This document shows positions 1-7,284 of a DNA stretch of 49,416 nucleotides, in pieces. Source of the DNA: Candidatus Lachnoclostridium pullistercoris. Lineage in GTDB: Bacteria; Bacillota; Clostridia; Lachnospirales; Lachnospiraceae. Where the stretch lies: NCBI GenBank assembly GCA_019119775.1, contig DWWL01000046.1, positions 1-49,416 of the forward strand, given 5' to 3'. Each line of letters begins with the position of its first letter. The stretch's first letter is position 1. A program made the position numbers and the translations under genes. The notes beneath the pieces are model-generated. The model made no database searches. It was not told the origin of the DNA and was given only the letters and a program-made list of their open reading frames with translations.

Positions 1-507
1 GTGGAGGCAGACAGCGAGGAGGCAAAACTGTCTGGAAAGAGAGCGGATTACCCCTATGTGGTGACGAACTTCTATGATGATGATAAGCCCATTACGATGG
101 GAAGATTTACCATTAAAACGAAACTCTGCCCTGGACATACGCCTGGAGTTACCAGCTTCTTTTTTGAGGATACAGATGAAGAGACAGGAAGGACCTACAA
201 GGTAGCGCTGCACGGCGGCCTGGGAGTCAATCCTATGATGAGGCCCGAGCAACTGGCTTATGAGGGATATCCTGAGTCTATGGCTCATCAGTTCATCAAG
301 GACTGCTATGAGCTGGCCAAGATGCCAGTGGATATTGCGCTGTCCAGCCATCTGAATCAGGCGAATATCCTGCCTAATATCCCGAAGGATGTAAACGATT
401 ACACGGTATTTGTAGCGGATTATGCCTGGAGAGATGTGCTGATCAACCGGGCAGACGCGGTAAAGGAATTCTATCCGGATGTATATCCTGAGGCAAAGAA
501 AGAGTGA
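1..507 (+). CDS. MBL-fold metallo-hydrolase, C-terminal part (cut by window edge)
   Basis: This is the C-terminal 168 residues of a metallo-beta-lactamase-fold hydrolase. The GHTPG segment at about residues 45-49 of the visible part, followed by TSFFFE, is the third metal-binding histidine motif of the fold. The first HxHxDH motif would lie before base 1. The frame is already open at base 1 (GTG), so the true start is probably outside the window. The substrate cannot be told; relatives range from glyoxalase II-like enzymes to B3-type lactamase-like secreted proteins. A strong terminator follows about 80 bp downstream. Family assignment is fairly sure, function is not. Confidence 0.75.
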   Translation: MEADSEEAKLSGKRADYPYVVTNFYDDDKPITMGRFTIKTKLCPGHTPGVTSFFFEDTDEETGRTYKVALHGGLGVNPMMRPEQLAYEGYPESMAHQFIKDCYELAKMPVDIALSSHLNQANILPNIPKDVNDYTVFVADYAWRDVLINRADAVKEFYPDVYPEAKKE

Positions 508-537
508 GAAAAGTTGTATTGGAAGGAGGCTGAAATC

Positions 538-573
538 ATGACCTTCTGCAGGACGAGACACTTGGTTGAATAG
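538..573 (+). other. Stranded start site with 11-codon minicistron
   Basis: GGAAGGAGG lies about seven bases before an ATG at 538, an excellent initiation site, yet the frame stops after 11 codons (TAG 571-573) and a terminator follows at once. I read this as the surviving start of a deleted second gene in the MBL operon. A translated leader peptide is possible but less likely, because nothing lies between the terminator and the next promoter. Confidence 0.4.
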
Positions 574-589
574 AAATCGGGATAAATAA

Positions 590-633
590 GGCCTGCCGCT
601 TAATGGATATGCTGAGCGGCAGGCCCCATTTTT
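590..633 (+). terminator. Rho-independent terminator after MBL gene
   Basis: Stem GGCCTGCCGCT (590-600) pairs perfectly with AGCGGCAGGCC (615-625) across a 14-base loop, followed by CCATTTTTG. It ends the transcript that contains the MBL hydrolase and the truncated minicistron. Confidence 0.85.
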
Positions 634-920
634 GTCAGGAAGATCAGGTGATAGAGCCGGGTTAAAGATGTACATGCCATTATGGAAGCCGTACTGATCG
701 CTGTAGGGCTATTTCTGTTCCCGCTTCTTCTATGGTTTTCTCGCCGCTGGCCACATGGCTGGCGGCGATATCAATCATGTCAACGCTCTGAATAGAAGAG
801 CTCTCTCCCGAAAGTGAAGCGGTATCTGGATCCCAAGGACACATGGCTGCTGGAACAGGTTGTACAGTATGTAAAAGGGGAGAGGCATCCTGACCTGCTG
901 CGGGGATCCCTGCGGAGCAG

Positions 921-1100
921 AGGAAGTTTAACATCAATCCGGCTGAGTTCATCAACGTTTAATTCCAGTCCGTCCGCTTGGGCATTCTCCTCAGCGTGGG
1001 CAAGGGAGGAGCTTTTAGGAATGGCGATGCTGCTGCCGCGGATGACCCAGGCTAAGAGCACCTGAGCGGGAGCGGAGATGCCTCCGGCAAGCTGTAAACA
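921..1100 (-). pseudogene. Aldo/keto reductase C-terminal fragment
   Basis: Read on the minus strand, this stretch encodes roughly 59 residues containing QVLLAWVIRG, AIPKSSSLAHAEEN and LELNVDELSRID. That is the C-terminal part of aldo/keto reductases, where the IPKSS segment contacts the cofactor phosphate. The frame upstream is closed by a stop just above 1100, and downstream of 921 the frame runs into unrelated sequence. No catalytic Asp-Tyr-Lys-His tetrad or barrel core is present, so it is a decayed remnant of a gene once on the minus strand. Family identity is clear; loss of function is certain for this fragment. Confidence 0.75.
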
Positions 1101-1242
1101 TTATCCTATTTTCTTCAAGTTTTCTTTGTGGTATACTGACTTCAACAGAAGACTAATTCAAGAATGATAATTCAAACTAGCTGGTGTTCTTCCTATGAAG
1201 AAAGAGTGAACGTACAGCGTTCCCCGCAAGTGGTTGCTAATA

Positions 1243-1290
1243 TGCCCGCTAATCGCGTTGAAAAATGGTGTGAAACGCATTAGTGGGCTA
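1243..1290. repeat. Imperfect 17-bp inverted repeat
   Basis: The arm GCCCGCTAATCGCGTT (1244-1259) pairs with AAACGCATTAGTGGGC (1273-1288) with two or three imperfections across a loop of about 13 bases. There is no T-run after it on either strand, so it does not look like a standard terminator. It could be a recombinase core or element end, given the tRNA half nearby, but that is conjecture. Confidence 0.5.
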
Positions 1291-1385
1291 TAGAAGGATA
1301 TTTGAATTGCCCGATTTTCACATAAAATAAAGGGTTTTTAGCATTGTATGACACTGTGATGTACAGTGGGATACAAGACTATCCA

Positions 1386-1428
1386 GACTTCTAAGACTCA
1401 ATTCCGTGTTCGATTCACGGTGGGAGCA
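1386..1428 (+). other. tRNA 3'-half remnant (possible attachment-site scar)
   Basis: Bases 1404-1420 form a perfect T-arm: stem CCGTG, loop TTCGATT, stem CACGG. It is followed immediately by a seven-base acceptor strand TGGGAGC and discriminator A at 1428. Upstream, CTTCTAA has the layout of an anticodon loop reading TCT (arginine), but the flanking bases do not form an anticodon stem, and no D-arm or matching GCTCCCA acceptor strand is present nearby. A tRNA 3' half without its 5' half is what integration and later loss of a tRNA-targeting element leaves behind. The T-arm is certain; the att-scar reading is inference. Confidence 0.6.
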
Positions 1429-1541
1429 TGATTAAAAGCCGCTGTGCTGGATGATATTTCCGGTATGGCGGCTTTTGCGTTATCATGGCTTTGGGAAACG
1501 GAAGAAAAGAGCAGGACGAATGAAATGATGATGGGAGAATT

Positions 1542-2165
1542 ATGAAAAACAGGGAAATGATGCAGGATGGCCGGGCGGAGGCGGAGTGGGACCGGCTTTT
1601 GAAGATTCGAACATCCGGAAGAGATGATTCCAGGGCGGATCAGCACCGCTATCCGTATGAACCGACGCCTTACCGGGTTCTGGAACGGCTGGCGGGGAGC
1701 GGGTATATTACAAAGAAAAATAAGCTGGTAGATTATGGATGCGGAAAAGGACGGGTCAGCTTTTTTCTGTCCAGTCAGACCAGATGCCGCAGTGTGGGTG
1801 TAGAGTATGATGAACGGCTGGCAGAGGATGCCGCAGCCAATCAGCGGACGGCAGTTTCCGGCGGAAGAACCGAGTTTGTGCGAAATCGCGCGGAAGTCTA
1901 TGAGCTCCCGGAAGATGCGGATCGTTTTTACTTTTTCAATCCGTTTTCTCTGGAGCTGTTTTGCAGGGTTTTGGGGAGAATAAGGAAGTCTTTTTACGAA
2001 AATCCCAGGGAGCTTCTGCTGTTTTTTTATTATCCGTCAGAAGAATATGAAAGATTTCTTATGGCTGAGGATGGACTGAAATTCCGCGGTGAAATTGACT
2101 GCAGAGATCTGTTTCCCGGAAACGATGAGCGTGAAAGGATACTGATCTTTGAGCTGGCGGGCTGA
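1542..2165 (+). CDS. Class I SAM-dependent methyltransferase
   Basis: The 207-residue protein has the S-adenosylmethionine-binding motif I, LVDYGCGKGR, at residues 62-71, followed by an acidic residue at the end of strand 2 (GVEYDE, about 86-91). FYFFNPFS around residue 129 resembles the motif IV region of small-molecule or protein methyltransferases. There is no membrane segment, so it is cytosolic. The substrate is not evident; the overall shape is that of the many uncharacterised class I methyltransferases. The next gene, thpR, starts 23 bp downstream and is probably cotranscribed. The start is the only ATG with a purine-rich upstream stretch. Confidence 0.8.
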   Translation: MKNREMMQDGRAEAEWDRLLKIRTSGRDDSRADQHRYPYEPTPYRVLERLAGSGYITKKNKLVDYGCGKGRVSFFLSSQTRCRSVGVEYDERLAEDAAANQRTAVSGGRTEFVRNRAEVYELPEDADRFYFFNPFSLELFCRVLGRIRKSFYENPRELLLFFYYPSEEYERFLMAEDGLKFRGEIDCRDLFPGNDERERILIFELAG

Positions 2166-2188
2166 AAAGGAAAGGAGAGGGAAATTTT

Positions 2189-2674
2189 ATGAGACTGTTT
2201 GTGGCGATTGATCTTTCTGATGAGATGAAAAAAGAACTGGTGGGGTGCATGCACGATCTGAAGAGACAGGGAGTTGAGGGAAATTTTGTGCCGGCGAAAA
2301 ATCTCCATATGACACTGGCTTTTATCGGAGAGTATGGGGATCCAGGAAGAGTTAAGGAGGCCATGGGAAAAGTTCCTATGCCGGAATTCCGCCTGAGTCT
2401 GGCGGAAAAAGGAAATTTCGGCGATATTCTGTGGGTAGGAGTCAAGGGGAATCAGAAGCTGAAAACGTATGTGAAGGATCTGCGGGCTGCGCTGGCGGCA
2501 GACGGAATTCCTTGCAGCAAAGACAAATTTGTCCCTCATATCACGCTGGTCAGGAAGTGCTCCGCAAAGAAAAGTTATCAGATGCAGGTGCCGAAAGCTG
2601 ATATGATGGTCAAAAGGGCAGTGCTGATGAAGTCAGAGCGGAAAGATGGGAAAATGGTGTATAAGGAAGTTTGA
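2189..2674 (+). CDS. thpR: RNA 2',3'-cyclic phosphodiesterase (2'-5' RNA ligase family)
   Basis: The 161-residue protein belongs to the 2H phosphoesterase family. Both HxTx catalytic motifs are present: HMTL at residue 40 and HITL at residue 118, with the usual N-terminal MRLFVAIDLS strand. Family members hydrolyse 2',3'-cyclic phosphate ends of RNA to 2'-phosphates and can run 2'-5' ligation in vitro. The length is slightly short of the common 175-185 residues, but both motifs and the core are intact. AAAGGAGAGGG precedes the ATG by about eight bases. It follows the methyltransferase in an apparent two-gene operon. Confidence 0.9.
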   Translation: MRLFVAIDLSDEMKKELVGCMHDLKRQGVEGNFVPAKNLHMTLAFIGEYGDPGRVKEAMGKVPMPEFRLSLAEKGNFGDILWVGVKGNQKLKTYVKDLRAALAADGIPCSKDKFVPHITLVRKCSAKKSYQMQVPKADMMVKRAVLMKSERKDGKMVYKEV

Positions 2675-2793
2675 CGCGGACGGTTCCGCATCACAGTGCG
2701 CTGCCGTGAAATTTCCGCACTTCCTCCTGAAATTGACGGATAAGAGGTTCTGCGCTGGGCCTGGGATAGAGGGGATCTCGTAGCAGACCAGGT

Positions 2794-2895
2794 GTGGCGG
2801 GGGAACGGACAGGAGAACGGCTCCGCAAGGATTCGTTTGACTGGTACAAGCATGTGATCGAGACAAATGGAGAATGTCTGGATCAGGGATGGTAA
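2794..2895 (+). pseudogene. GH1 (6-phospho-)beta-glucosidase C-terminal remnant
   Basis: The frame ending at TAA 2893-2895 reads RKDSFDWYKHVIETNGECL near its end. This matches the conserved tail of glycoside hydrolase family 1 enzymes, K(D/K)SFxWYxxVIxxNGE. Nothing upstream in this frame can be linked to the TIM-barrel or to the NEP/ENG catalytic motifs, and the preceding 100 bases are not recognisable. It is therefore a truncated remnant, plus-strand, of a glycosidase gene otherwise lost. Identity is good for so short a piece; exact left boundary is arbitrary. Confidence 0.6.
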
Positions 2896-2901
2896 AGAAA
2901 A

Positions 2902-2929
2902 CGGGGCAGGCCGAGTAAGGTCTGCCCCG
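2902..2929 (-). terminator. Terminator of the DUF554/capA operon
   Basis: CGGGGCAGGCC (2902-2912) pairs with GGTCTGCCCCG (2919-2929), an 11-bp stem with one G-U pair and a six-base loop. Read on the minus strand the stem is followed by TTTTCTTT, so it terminates the leftward DUF554 transcript six bases after the stop codon. Confidence 0.8.
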
Positions 2930-2934
2930 CAGTG

Positions 2935-3654
2935 TTATCCCAGCCAGGCGGTATAAAGGATCACCACAACTAAAGACGGCAGCATGTTGGCCACTTTGAT
3001 CTTTACAGGAAAGATCATATTTACGCCCACGCAGAAAATGAGCATGGAGCCGATCATGGACATGTTGTCGATCATGGGTGTGGTGAGGAACACCTGAATG
3101 GCCCGTGCCAGGAGAGTGATGCTGCCTTGAAACAGGAACAGAGGGATGGCGGAGAAAATGGCTCCCACTCCGAAGGCGGCGGAAAAAATAGCCACGATAA
3201 TGCCGTCCAGCAGAGCTTTTGTGTAGAGCATGGAAGGATCGCCTGCCAGACCGTCCTGAAGGGGTCCTATGACGGCCATGGCACCTACACAGATGGTGAG
3301 AGTGGTCATGACAAAACCATCGATGAACTGGGAGTCTTTTTCCCGGCCGGATTTTTTCCTCAGCCAGTCCCCAAATTTGACAAATCGTTTTTCAATGTTC
3401 AGCCATTCTCCGATCACGGCGCCCAGGGCCAGGGAGACGGCGCACATCATGGTGCCGCCGGAGGCCAGGGAACCGCCGTCAACAGAGAGCATTTTTTCCA
3501 GTGCTCCGGAGATCCCGATAAAAATGACGGCCAGGCTGATAGCCTGCATGATCGTGTCCTGAAATCTCTGGGACAGTCCCTTTTTAAACAGCATTCCAAT
3601 AATGCCTCCGGCGACTACAGCGCCGGTATTGGCGATCGTTCCTATTCCAATCAT
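2935..3654 (-). CDS. DUF554 family membrane protein
   Basis: The 239-residue protein is a YdfK-like DUF554 integral membrane protein, recognisable from the N-terminal GTIANTGAVVAGGIIG, the following QAISLAVIFIGISGAL helix and the central ALLDGIIVAIFSAAFGVGA region. I count about six to seven hydrophobic helices, with glycine-rich starts typical of transport proteins. The family's role is not established. AGGAGGAATTTTCAC before ATG (3654) fixes the start. It lies 26 bp downstream of the CapA-like gene, so the two are likely one leftward operon. A second DUF554 gene lies at 20189. Confidence 0.85.
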   Translation of the reverse strand: MIGIGTIANTGAVVAGGIIGMLFKKGLSQRFQDTIMQAISLAVIFIGISGALEKMLSVDGGSLASGGTMMCAVSLALGAVIGEWLNIEKRFVKFGDWLRKKSGREKDSQFIDGFVMTTLTICVGAMAVIGPLQDGLAGDPSMLYTKALLDGIIVAIFSAAFGVGAIFSAIPLFLFQGSITLLARAIQVFLTTPMIDNMSMIGSMLIFCVGVNMIFPVKIKVANMLPSLVVVILYTAWLG

Positions 3655-3680
3655 GTGAAAATTCCTCCTGTCTGCTTATG

Positions 3681-4904
3681 TCAGCTGTTTTCCGTCTGCG
3701 CGCTGTTCGGGGTGATGACTCCGTTTTCGCCGATGGAAATGTCAAAAGAAATAGATTCTATGTACTGATAAAATTCTTCAATTTCCCCAGGGGCTGTGAG
3801 CATCCTGGTGTATCCGGCGGATGAGGTGCCGGGAATCAGGGAGAGCTGCGGCTCGGACCCGTCCGCGTCCAGGGAGACTTCCAGCAGAGCGGTGCGGGGG
3901 ATGCTGCTGCCGAAGATGAAATTTCCCAGGCTGTAGACGATGGGTTTTCCGCTGTAATACTCGATTCCCTGAAGAACGTGAGGATGACTTCCAACCACCA
4001 GATCCGCCCCGGCGTCAATGCACTGGCGTCCCAGAGATTTCTGATGGTCCACCGGCATTTCTTCCCGCTCCACTCCCCAGTGGATGAGAACCACCAGATA
4101 GTCGCAGAGAGGTCTTGTCTCTTCAATGGTCTGCACCAAAAGAGACGGGTCGTAGGCGGTGAGAAGGCCGGGAGAACCGGCTCCGGCGGTCCAGGACGCC
4201 ACAGGGATCACCCGTGAGGCGCCGATAAAGCCTACCCGGACGCCGTTTACGTCCACGATGGCAGGTTTTCTGGCTGCCTCTGAATCGGCGCCGGCTCCGA
4301 CGTGAAGAATCCCGGCGCGGTCCAGGGCGGAACAGGTGTCCAGCATGGCGTCAGTGCCGAAATCCAGAGAGTGATTGTTGGCCAGGGTGACCAGATCCAC
4401 GCCGATCTCATTCATGATGGGAAGGCGGCTTTCCGGCAGGCGGAAAGTGTACTGCTTGTCCGGAGCAGCCTCGCCGCGGCTGCTGAAGGGAAATTCCTCG
4501 TTGGCGGCAAAATAATCGGCATTCTGGATGACAGAGCGGAAGCCGTCGTCCAGCACGCCGGAGATGCCGCCGGCCTGGTCGTAGGCGTTTAACACATGGT
4601 TGGAGAGATAAATATCTCCGGAAAAAAGAAGGCTGGCGGAGGCGGCTGAGTGTTCGCTGTCAGAGGAAGAGCTGTCGTCGGCGAAACCTTCGCTGTCTGG
4701 GGAGGAACCGCTGCCGGCGGAAGATCCGGTGCCGGCAGATTCGCTGCCGGCAGAACCGCCTTCAATTTCTCCCCTTTCGCTCTCTTTGCTGCTTTCTGCG
4801 GCGAAGGCCGCCGTCAGCTCCGGATCGTGATATCTGGATGAGCCGCAGGCGGAGAGAAGCATCCCGGCGGCCGCCAGAAAAATAAGGTATCTATGAGATT
4901 TCAT
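3681..4904 (-). CDS. CapA-family lipoprotein (PgsA-like metallophosphoesterase fold)
   Basis: The 407-residue product starts with a lipoprotein signal (LLSAC, lipid-modified Cys20), then a Ser/Glu/Gly-rich linker of about 70 residues, then the CapA domain. Typical motifs are LLFSGDIYLSNHV, LANNHSLDFG, VVLIHWGVE, GADLVVGSHPHVLQGIE and VYSLGNFIFGS. These are the metal-binding signatures of the poly-gamma-glutamate capsule protein CapA/PgsA family. No pgsB or pgsC lies nearby, so a capsule role is not supported; many clostridial paralogs act alone. The start at 4904 is chosen because AAAGGAGACTGAT lies directly before it and the lipobox follows. Confidence 0.88.
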   Translation of the reverse strand: MKSHRYLIFLAAAGMLLSACGSSRYHDPELTAAFAAESSKESERGEIEGGSAGSESAGTGSSAGSGSSPDSEGFADDSSSSDSEHSAASASLLFSGDIYLSNHVLNAYDQAGGISGVLDDGFRSVIQNADYFAANEEFPFSSRGEAAPDKQYTFRLPESRLPIMNEIGVDLVTLANNHSLDFGTDAMLDTCSALDRAGILHVGAGADSEAARKPAIVDVNGVRVGFIGASRVIPVASWTAGAGSPGLLTAYDPSLLVQTIEETRPLCDYLVVLIHWGVEREEMPVDHQKSLGRQCIDAGADLVVGSHPHVLQGIEYYSGKPIVYSLGNFIFGSSIPRTALLEVSLDADGSEPQLSLIPGTSSAGYTRMLTAPGEIEEFYQYIESISFDISIGENGVITPNSAQTENS

Positions 4905-5063
4905 ATCAGTCTCCTTTATGTTCAGAATAGCTCTATTTTCCGCCAATTCAGGGGATTCGTCAATATATTTTTGCGGGAGAGGCAGCATCCGGCAGCAGAG
5001 CAGCCGGTTCTGTTTCCGCTGTCCGCCGCCTGCGAAAATCTTGTTCTTCAGAACTCTTTCCTG

Positions 5064-5092
5064 TGGATTGCGGAGAGCTTATGGATTATAAT
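5064..5092 (+). promoter_or_regulatory. Sigma-A promoter for nitroreductase
   Basis: TGGATT (5064-5069), a 17-bp spacer and TATAAT (5087-5092). The -10 is perfect and the -35 weak. The predicted transcript starts near 5099, just before AAAGGAGG. The same TGGATT box and ATGGATTATAAT -10 context occurs at 34910-34938. Confidence 0.65.
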
Positions 5093-5115
5093 GGAGAAAA
5101 AAGGAGGCAGATCAC

Positions 5116-5643
5116 ATGGAAAAGACAATGGTAGAACTGCTGCGGGAGAGACGCAGCATCCGCAGATATACGGAAGAGGCTGTTCCAGAGGAGAGCTTAA
5201 AGCAGATTCTGCAGGCAGGCCTGCTGTCGCCCAGCGGCCACAATGCAAAACCCTGGGAATTTATCGTCGTGCGGGATAAGGAAACTTTAAATAAGCTGTC
5301 CCAGTGCCGGGAAGGCTCGGCAGAAATGTTAAAAGGGGCGGACTGCGCGGTCGTGGTTCTGGGAGACGAGGAAAAGACCGACGTGTGGACAGAGGACTGT
5401 TCTGCGGCTATGATGAATATGCACCTGACGGCCTCTTCCCTGGGCGTGGGCAGCTGCTGGATTCAGGGCAGGCTGCGCACGGTGAACGGAGAGAGCACGG
5501 AGACGGTTGTGAAAAACATTCTGGGATTTCCGGATCATTACAGGCTGGAGGCAATCCTGTCTCTGGGAATGCCGGCGGTGCACCCGGAGGCGAGAAAGCT
5601 GGAAGAACTGCCGGAAGCCAGGATACACTGGGAGAGATTCTGA
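5116..5643 (+). CDS. Nitroreductase-family NAD(P)H:FMN oxidoreductase
   Basis: The 175-residue protein begins with the family signature RRSIRRYTEEAVPEE and continues with SPSGHNAKPWEFIVV, the FMN-phosphate-binding segment, and LGVGSCWIQGR near residue 112. These features place it in the FMN-dependent nitroreductase superfamily, which forms homodimers and reduces nitroaromatics, quinones or flavins in the cytosol. The C-terminal LGMPAVHPEARKL fits the subgroup common in clostridia. AAAGGAGG is spaced 8-9 bases before the ATG. It stands alone with its own promoter, divergent from capA. Confidence 0.9.
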   Translation: MEKTMVELLRERRSIRRYTEEAVPEESLKQILQAGLLSPSGHNAKPWEFIVVRDKETLNKLSQCREGSAEMLKGADCAVVVLGDEEKTDVWTEDCSAAMMNMHLTASSLGVGSCWIQGRLRTVNGESTETVVKNILGFPDHYRLEAILSLGMPAVHPEARKLEELPEARIHWERF

Positions 5644-5723
5644 CGGCGGAAGCAGGGGAAATTCTGGCGGCGGAAGGCTGTCCCGGCAGGCGTCAGATTT
5701 GCAGGCGGCAGACTTACAGACGG
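5634..5723. repeat. Two short tandem repeats across the nitroreductase stop codon
   Basis: GAGATTCTGACGGCGGAAG (5634-5652) recurs as GAAATTCTGGCGGCGGAAG (5658-5676), period 24. A second unit follows: CAGATTTGCAGGCGG (5694-5708) and CAGACTTACAGACGG (5709-5723), period 15. The first copy contains the TGA stop. They look like slippage duplications. Confidence 0.6.
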
Positions 5724-5738
5724 CAGTTTTTCTTCCGT

Positions 5739-5767
5739 TTGACATACCTTCCAAACTATGCTAGAAT
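5739..5767 (+). promoter_or_regulatory. Near-consensus sigma-A promoter of MATE leader
   Basis: TTGACA (5739-5744), exactly 17 bp, TAGAAT (5762-5767). The start point would be near 5774, giving a leader of about 135 bases before the MATE start at 5910. Confidence 0.85.
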
Positions 5768-5790
5768 GGCATCGCTTGCTCGGAGGGCAG

Positions 5791-5860
5791 ATCATTCGAC
5801 AGAAATGATGGGCCGGATAAGGCACAGACTGAAATGTCTGTTCTTATCCGGCCATTTTTA
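5791..5860 (+). terminator. Intrinsic terminator/attenuator in the MATE leader
   Basis: A small hairpin, ATCATT (5791-5796) with AATGAT (5804-5809), is followed directly by a long stem: GGCCGGATAAG...CACAGAC pairs with GTCTGT...CTTATCCGGCC (5811-5853), then ATTTTTATTT. It sits about 17 bases after the predicted start of transcription and before the MATE gene. Expression of the exporter would need read-through, so this is an attenuator, or it ends a small RNA of about 80 bases. No known riboswitch class is recognisable to me. Confidence 0.75.
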
Positions 5861-5909
5861 TTTAACAGGAAACGCTTTCCGGCGGCGAAAACAGGAGGAG
5901 GAATGAACC

Positions 5910-7241
5910 ATGGATTTTCTGAATGGAAATATCAAATCTCTTTACTTTAAGTATCTGGCGGCCTCGTTTGGCAGCACGCTGATTTCGTCCATCTATTCGA
6001 TTGTGGACATGGCTATGGTGGGCCAGTACCACGGGCCGGCGGGATCGGCGGCGCTGGCGGTGGTGGCTCCCGTGTGGAATATCATCTACAGCCTGGGGCT
6101 TCTCATGGGAATCGGCGGTTCTGTGCTTTTTGCCACGATCCGGGGAACCGGAACCGGCAGAGAACGGGAGTCCAATGAATATTTTACGGCGTCGGTGATC
6201 GGTTCCGTGTTTCTGGCGGCGCTTATCTGGGCGGGAATCGCCTTCTTTGACCGGCCGCTTCTGATGGCTTTCGGCGCTCAGGAAGACACGATCGGGCTGG
6301 CCAGAGAGTATGTGGCTCCAGTGAAATTTGCGGTTCCGCTGTTTTTGTTAAATCAGATGCTGTCCGCATATCTGAGAAACGATAAAAATCCTGCTCTTGC
6401 CACGGGAGCGGTGCTGGCCGGCGGCATTTTCAATATATTCGGAGATTATTTCTTTGTGTTTGCCTGTGATATGGGAGCTTACGGGGCGGGACTGGCCACG
6501 GCTATCGGCTCCGCCATTACGTTTGTGGTGCTGATGACTCATTTTTTCACGAAGAAAAATACGCTGCGGCTGGTGCGCCCGGATAAGCTGGCGCAGAAGC
6601 TGGGAAAGATCTCTGTCACCGGATTTTCCACCTTTTTTATAGATGTGGCTATGGGGATCCTGACGATCCTGTTCAACCGTCAGATCACCAAATATCTGGG
6701 GACCAGCGCCCTGGCGGTGTACGGGGTGATCGTCAATATCAGCACCTTTGTCCAGTGCTGCGCTTACAGTGTGGGACAGGCTTCCCAGCCCATATTTTCC
6801 ACCAATTTCGGCGCGGGGAAAGGGGAGCGGATCCGGGAAACTCTTGCCTGCGCGCTGTGGACGACAGCTGCCTTCGGGGTTATCTGGACGGCTCTCAGCC
6901 TGGGGATCCCCAACCTGTTTATCCGTATTTTCATGACCCCAACAGAGGAGGTGCTGGCCATGGCGCCTGGGATCTTCCGATGCTACGGGCTGTCGTTTCT
7001 GCTGCTGCCCTTTAATGTGTTTTCCACCTATTATTTCCAGGCTCTCATAAAGCCCAGGGCGGCTTTTATAGTGTCAGTGGGAAGGGGACTGGTGATCAGC
7101 GGAATCCTGATCTACCTGCTGCCGGCTGTTATGGAGGCGGGAGCCATATGGTTTGCCATGCCGCTCACGGAGGCGGTGATCGCTGTGTATGTGGTTCTTG
7201 AGATGGTGAAATATACAAAACGCCTGCCGGCCGGAAGATAG
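5910..7241 (+). CDS. MATE-family multidrug/sodium antiporter
   Basis: The 443-residue protein has the MATE layout: two halves of six hydrophobic helices each. Its N-terminal SIVDMAMVGQYHGPAGSAALAVVAPV carries the family's conserved asparagine/aspartate region, and the second half has NISTFVQCCAYSVGQASQPIFSTNFGAG, the matching conserved stretch around helix 8. It is predicted to export cationic or aromatic compounds across the membrane using a sodium or proton gradient; substrate unknown. AGGAGGAGGAATGAACC precedes the ATG. Expression is probably controlled by the upstream terminator. A second MATE gene lies at 16162. Confidence 0.92.
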   Translation: MDFLNGNIKSLYFKYLAASFGSTLISSIYSIVDMAMVGQYHGPAGSAALAVVAPVWNIIYSLGLLMGIGGSVLFATIRGTGTGRERESNEYFTASVIGSVFLAALIWAGIAFFDRPLLMAFGAQEDTIGLAREYVAPVKFAVPLFLLNQMLSAYLRNDKNPALATGAVLAGGIFNIFGDYFFVFACDMGAYGAGLATAIGSAITFVVLMTHFFTKKNTLRLVRPDKLAQKLGKISVTGFSTFFIDVAMGILTILFNRQITKYLGTSALAVYGVIVNISTFVQCCAYSVGQASQPIFSTNFGAGKGERIRETLACALWTTAAFGVIWTALSLGIPNLFIRIFMTPTEEVLAMAPGIFRCYGLSFLLLPFNVFSTYYFQALIKPRAAFIVSVGRGLVISGILIYLLPAVMEAGAIWFAMPLTEAVIAVYVVLEMVKYTKRLPAGR

Positions 7242-7246
7242 CGCCC

Positions 7247-7275
7247 TTGTATTTCCACCCGATCTATTATATAAT
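7247..7275 (+). promoter_or_regulatory. Promoter placing transcription start at the exonuclease ATG
   Basis: TTGTAT (7247-7252), 17 bp, TATAAT (7270-7275). The ATG begins only nine bases after the -10 box, so the predicted start of transcription (about 7281-7283) leaves a leader of two to four bases and no room for a ribosome site. Confidence 0.75.
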
Positions 7276-7284
7276 TTTACCGTT

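Larger units (their letters stand above)
1101..1541. other. Non-coding scar region
   Basis: I find no convincing gene in this roughly 440-bp stretch. It contains an imperfect hairpin at 1243-1290, a 6-bp inverted repeat CACTGT/ACAGTG at 1362-1378, and the isolated 3' half of a tRNA-like sequence ending at 1428. The region is AT-richer than its neighbours and separates decayed fragments from the first intact gene. Confidence 0.5.

Noticed and set aside
680..955. Minus-strand frame ending with an IASHVASGEKTIEEAG-like stretch
   Set aside because: The last 35 residues look protein-like but I could not tie them to a family, and the upstream part reads against the aldo/keto reductase frame. Treated as part of the decayed zone.
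1243..1290. Intrinsic terminator
   Set aside because: No T-run follows on either strand and the stem has several mismatches.
1380..1428. Functional tRNA-Arg
   Set aside because: Only the T-arm and acceptor 3' strand are sound; no anticodon stem, D-arm or 5' acceptor strand could be found.
3681..4904. Poly-gamma-glutamate capsule locus
   Set aside because: Only a CapA-like gene is present; the synthetase genes needed for capsule synthesis are not nearby.
5774..5860. Known riboswitch (guanidine, SAM, PRPP, yybP types) in the MATE leader
   Set aside because: The leader is too short and lacks the conserved cores of the classes I can recognise.
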